From Lumbricus rubellus (lineage: Eukaryota; Annelida; Clitellata; Crassiclitellata; Lumbricidae), in the NCBI GenBank assembly GCA_945859605.1, contig OX243821.1:194001-258000 (forward strand): a stretch of DNA of 64,000 nucleotides, given 5' to 3'. Within the stretch, counting starts at the first letter, position 1. Every line of letters starts with the position of its first letter. Shown here one piece after another: positions 46,540-64,000 of this stretch. A program made the translations under genes and the position numbers. The notes beneath the pieces were generated by a model, which saw nothing but the letters and a program-made list of their open reading frames with translations, searched no databases and was not told the origin of the DNA.

Positions 46540-47030
46540 CAGCCAATGATTACAGAGACGATGATAATGATGATTTTGATGTTTATAAGTGATGATTATG
46601 ATGAAGATTATGATGATGATAATGATTATGATTATGACGACGACGATGATGATGATTATGGTGGCAAATAATGGTGATAGTGTCAGCTGATAATTACTAA
46701 AGATTATGACGATGATGATTTTGATGTTGATGATGATGAAGGTTATAATGATGATTAAGACGACGACAATGATTATGATGATTACGATGATGATTATGAT
46801 GATTATGATTATGACGATGATGACTATGATGATGATTAGGATGATGATGTTGATGACGATTATGATGATTATGATGACGATTGTGATGATGATTAGGACG
46901 ACGACGATAATTATGATGATTATGATGATAATGATGACGACGACGAGGATGATGATGATAATGATGACGACGATGATGATAATGATGACGACGACAATGA
47001 TGATAACAATGATAAATGATGATGACGACC
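46540..47030. repeat. (GATGAT) microsatellite
   Basis: GATGAT/GACGAC run ending 20 bp before the arrestin exon 2 acceptor. Confidence 0.85.
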
Positions 47031-47159
47031 TATTTCTTCATCATTTGTAGTTAAGGGTCGATCAAGAGAGAGACATCCAGACAGATCAGAAGAGATCTGG
47101 TTGCACCAGAAGAACCGACCTTCCTCTTCGACCTTCACCTTTGACCTTGACCCGCAACT

Positions 47160-63387
<16,228 letters not shown>

Positions 63388-63429
63388 GTAAACGGCTCAG
63401 TTCATCAGCTTCTTATCTAATCTCTGTGG

Positions 63430-63670
63430 TCTATGTTCCTGAGACACGTGTATGTAGTTGTTGGACTATGTGGCTAAGACACATGTAGTTGTTGGTCTAT
63501 ATGGCTAAGACACGTGTGGTTGTTGGTCCATGTGGCTGAGACTCGTGTGGTTGCTGGTCTATGTGGCTAAGACAGATGTTGTTGTTGGTCTGTGTGGCTA
63601 AGACACATGTAGTTGTTGGTCTATGTGGCTAAGACACATGTGGTTGTTGGTCTGTGTGGCTGAGACACAT
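63430..63670. repeat. 31-bp minisatellite downstream of the arrestin exon
   Basis: Units built on GTTGGTCTATGTGGCTAAGA then CACATGTGGTT, about seven copies, starting 45 bp after the donor. A pyrimidine tract then fills 63720-64000. Confidence 0.9.
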
Positions 63671-64000
63671 GTGTCTGTTCTACACGGCTTAAGCTCTTGT
63701 GGTAGTTGGTTTCAGCCTATGCCGTTTCCTCTTCTGTCTTGTCAGCCTTCCTCTGTCCTCTCCTCTCGTCTCCTCACCCTTTGCTCTGCTGTCCTTTACT
63801 TTTCTCTATCTTTCCTTTGCTATTATCTGTTCCTCTCTCCACTGGTCTGTTTCTTTTTCTTTTATCTTCTCTGTTCCCTTCTAGAGCTTCTCTTTTCTTC
63901 TCTGTTTGCTTTCTTCTATCCTCTACTCTCTTCTCACATCTTTCTCCTCTCTGTAATCTCCTCTTCACTCCTCTATCTCATCCTGTTCTCTGTCCCTAGT

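Overview
This is a repeat-rich, AT-rich eukaryotic (metazoan) window. Genes are split into short exons with GT-AG introns. Intergenic DNA and introns are packed with microsatellites, minisatellites, tRNA-derived SINEs, CR1/L2-type LINE 3' ends and short inverted-repeat DNA transposons. The gene content (USP2-type ubiquitin protease, beta-arrestin, a GT77-like glycosyltransferase and a long SRCR/trefoil/REJ ectodomain protein) points to an invertebrate, probably a deuterostome or lophotrochozoan. I cannot name the species from sequence alone.

Layout. (1) 838-7880, plus strand: ten exons of a USP2/USP21-family deubiquitinase catalytic domain. The first exon present starts at the catalytic Cys, so upstream exons lie outside the window. 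(2) 10758-12509, minus strand: an intronless type II membrane glycosyltransferase with a DxD motif. Its probable promoter region (13150-13510) holds a 24-bp perfect palindrome, a GTCACGTGAC E-box and an ATGGCGGCC motif. (3) 29169 down to about 14990, minus strand: a thirteen-exon gene (perhaps fourteen or more), phase-consistent at every junction. It encodes signal peptide - two group A SRCR domains - a beta-rich region resembling Methyltransf_FA - acidic linker and trefoil (P) domain - large N-glycosylated PKD-like exon - REJ-type region - probable transmembrane helix. Its promoter has two TGACGTCA sites and a CACGTG box just upstream of the start codon. (4) 34290 to beyond 63387, plus strand: the 5' part of a beta-arrestin gene. 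A likely non-coding first exon lies near 34300-34520, the start codon is at 47160, and three more coding exons follow at 57820, 60358 and 63146. The rest lies beyond the window.

The remaining DNA is mobile or tandem. A tRNA-like SINE with recognisable A and B boxes occurs about fifteen times. At least four hAT-like MITE families (8-bp target duplications), three Tc1/mariner-type elements (TA target), one Harbinger-like element (TAA target), one CR1/L2-like LINE with a long open reverse transcriptase frame, and two 3' fragments of another LINE can be delimited. Two MITEs sit on splice sites of the host genes. All gene models are read by eye from exon/intron grammar and family resemblance; no alignment or database search was run.
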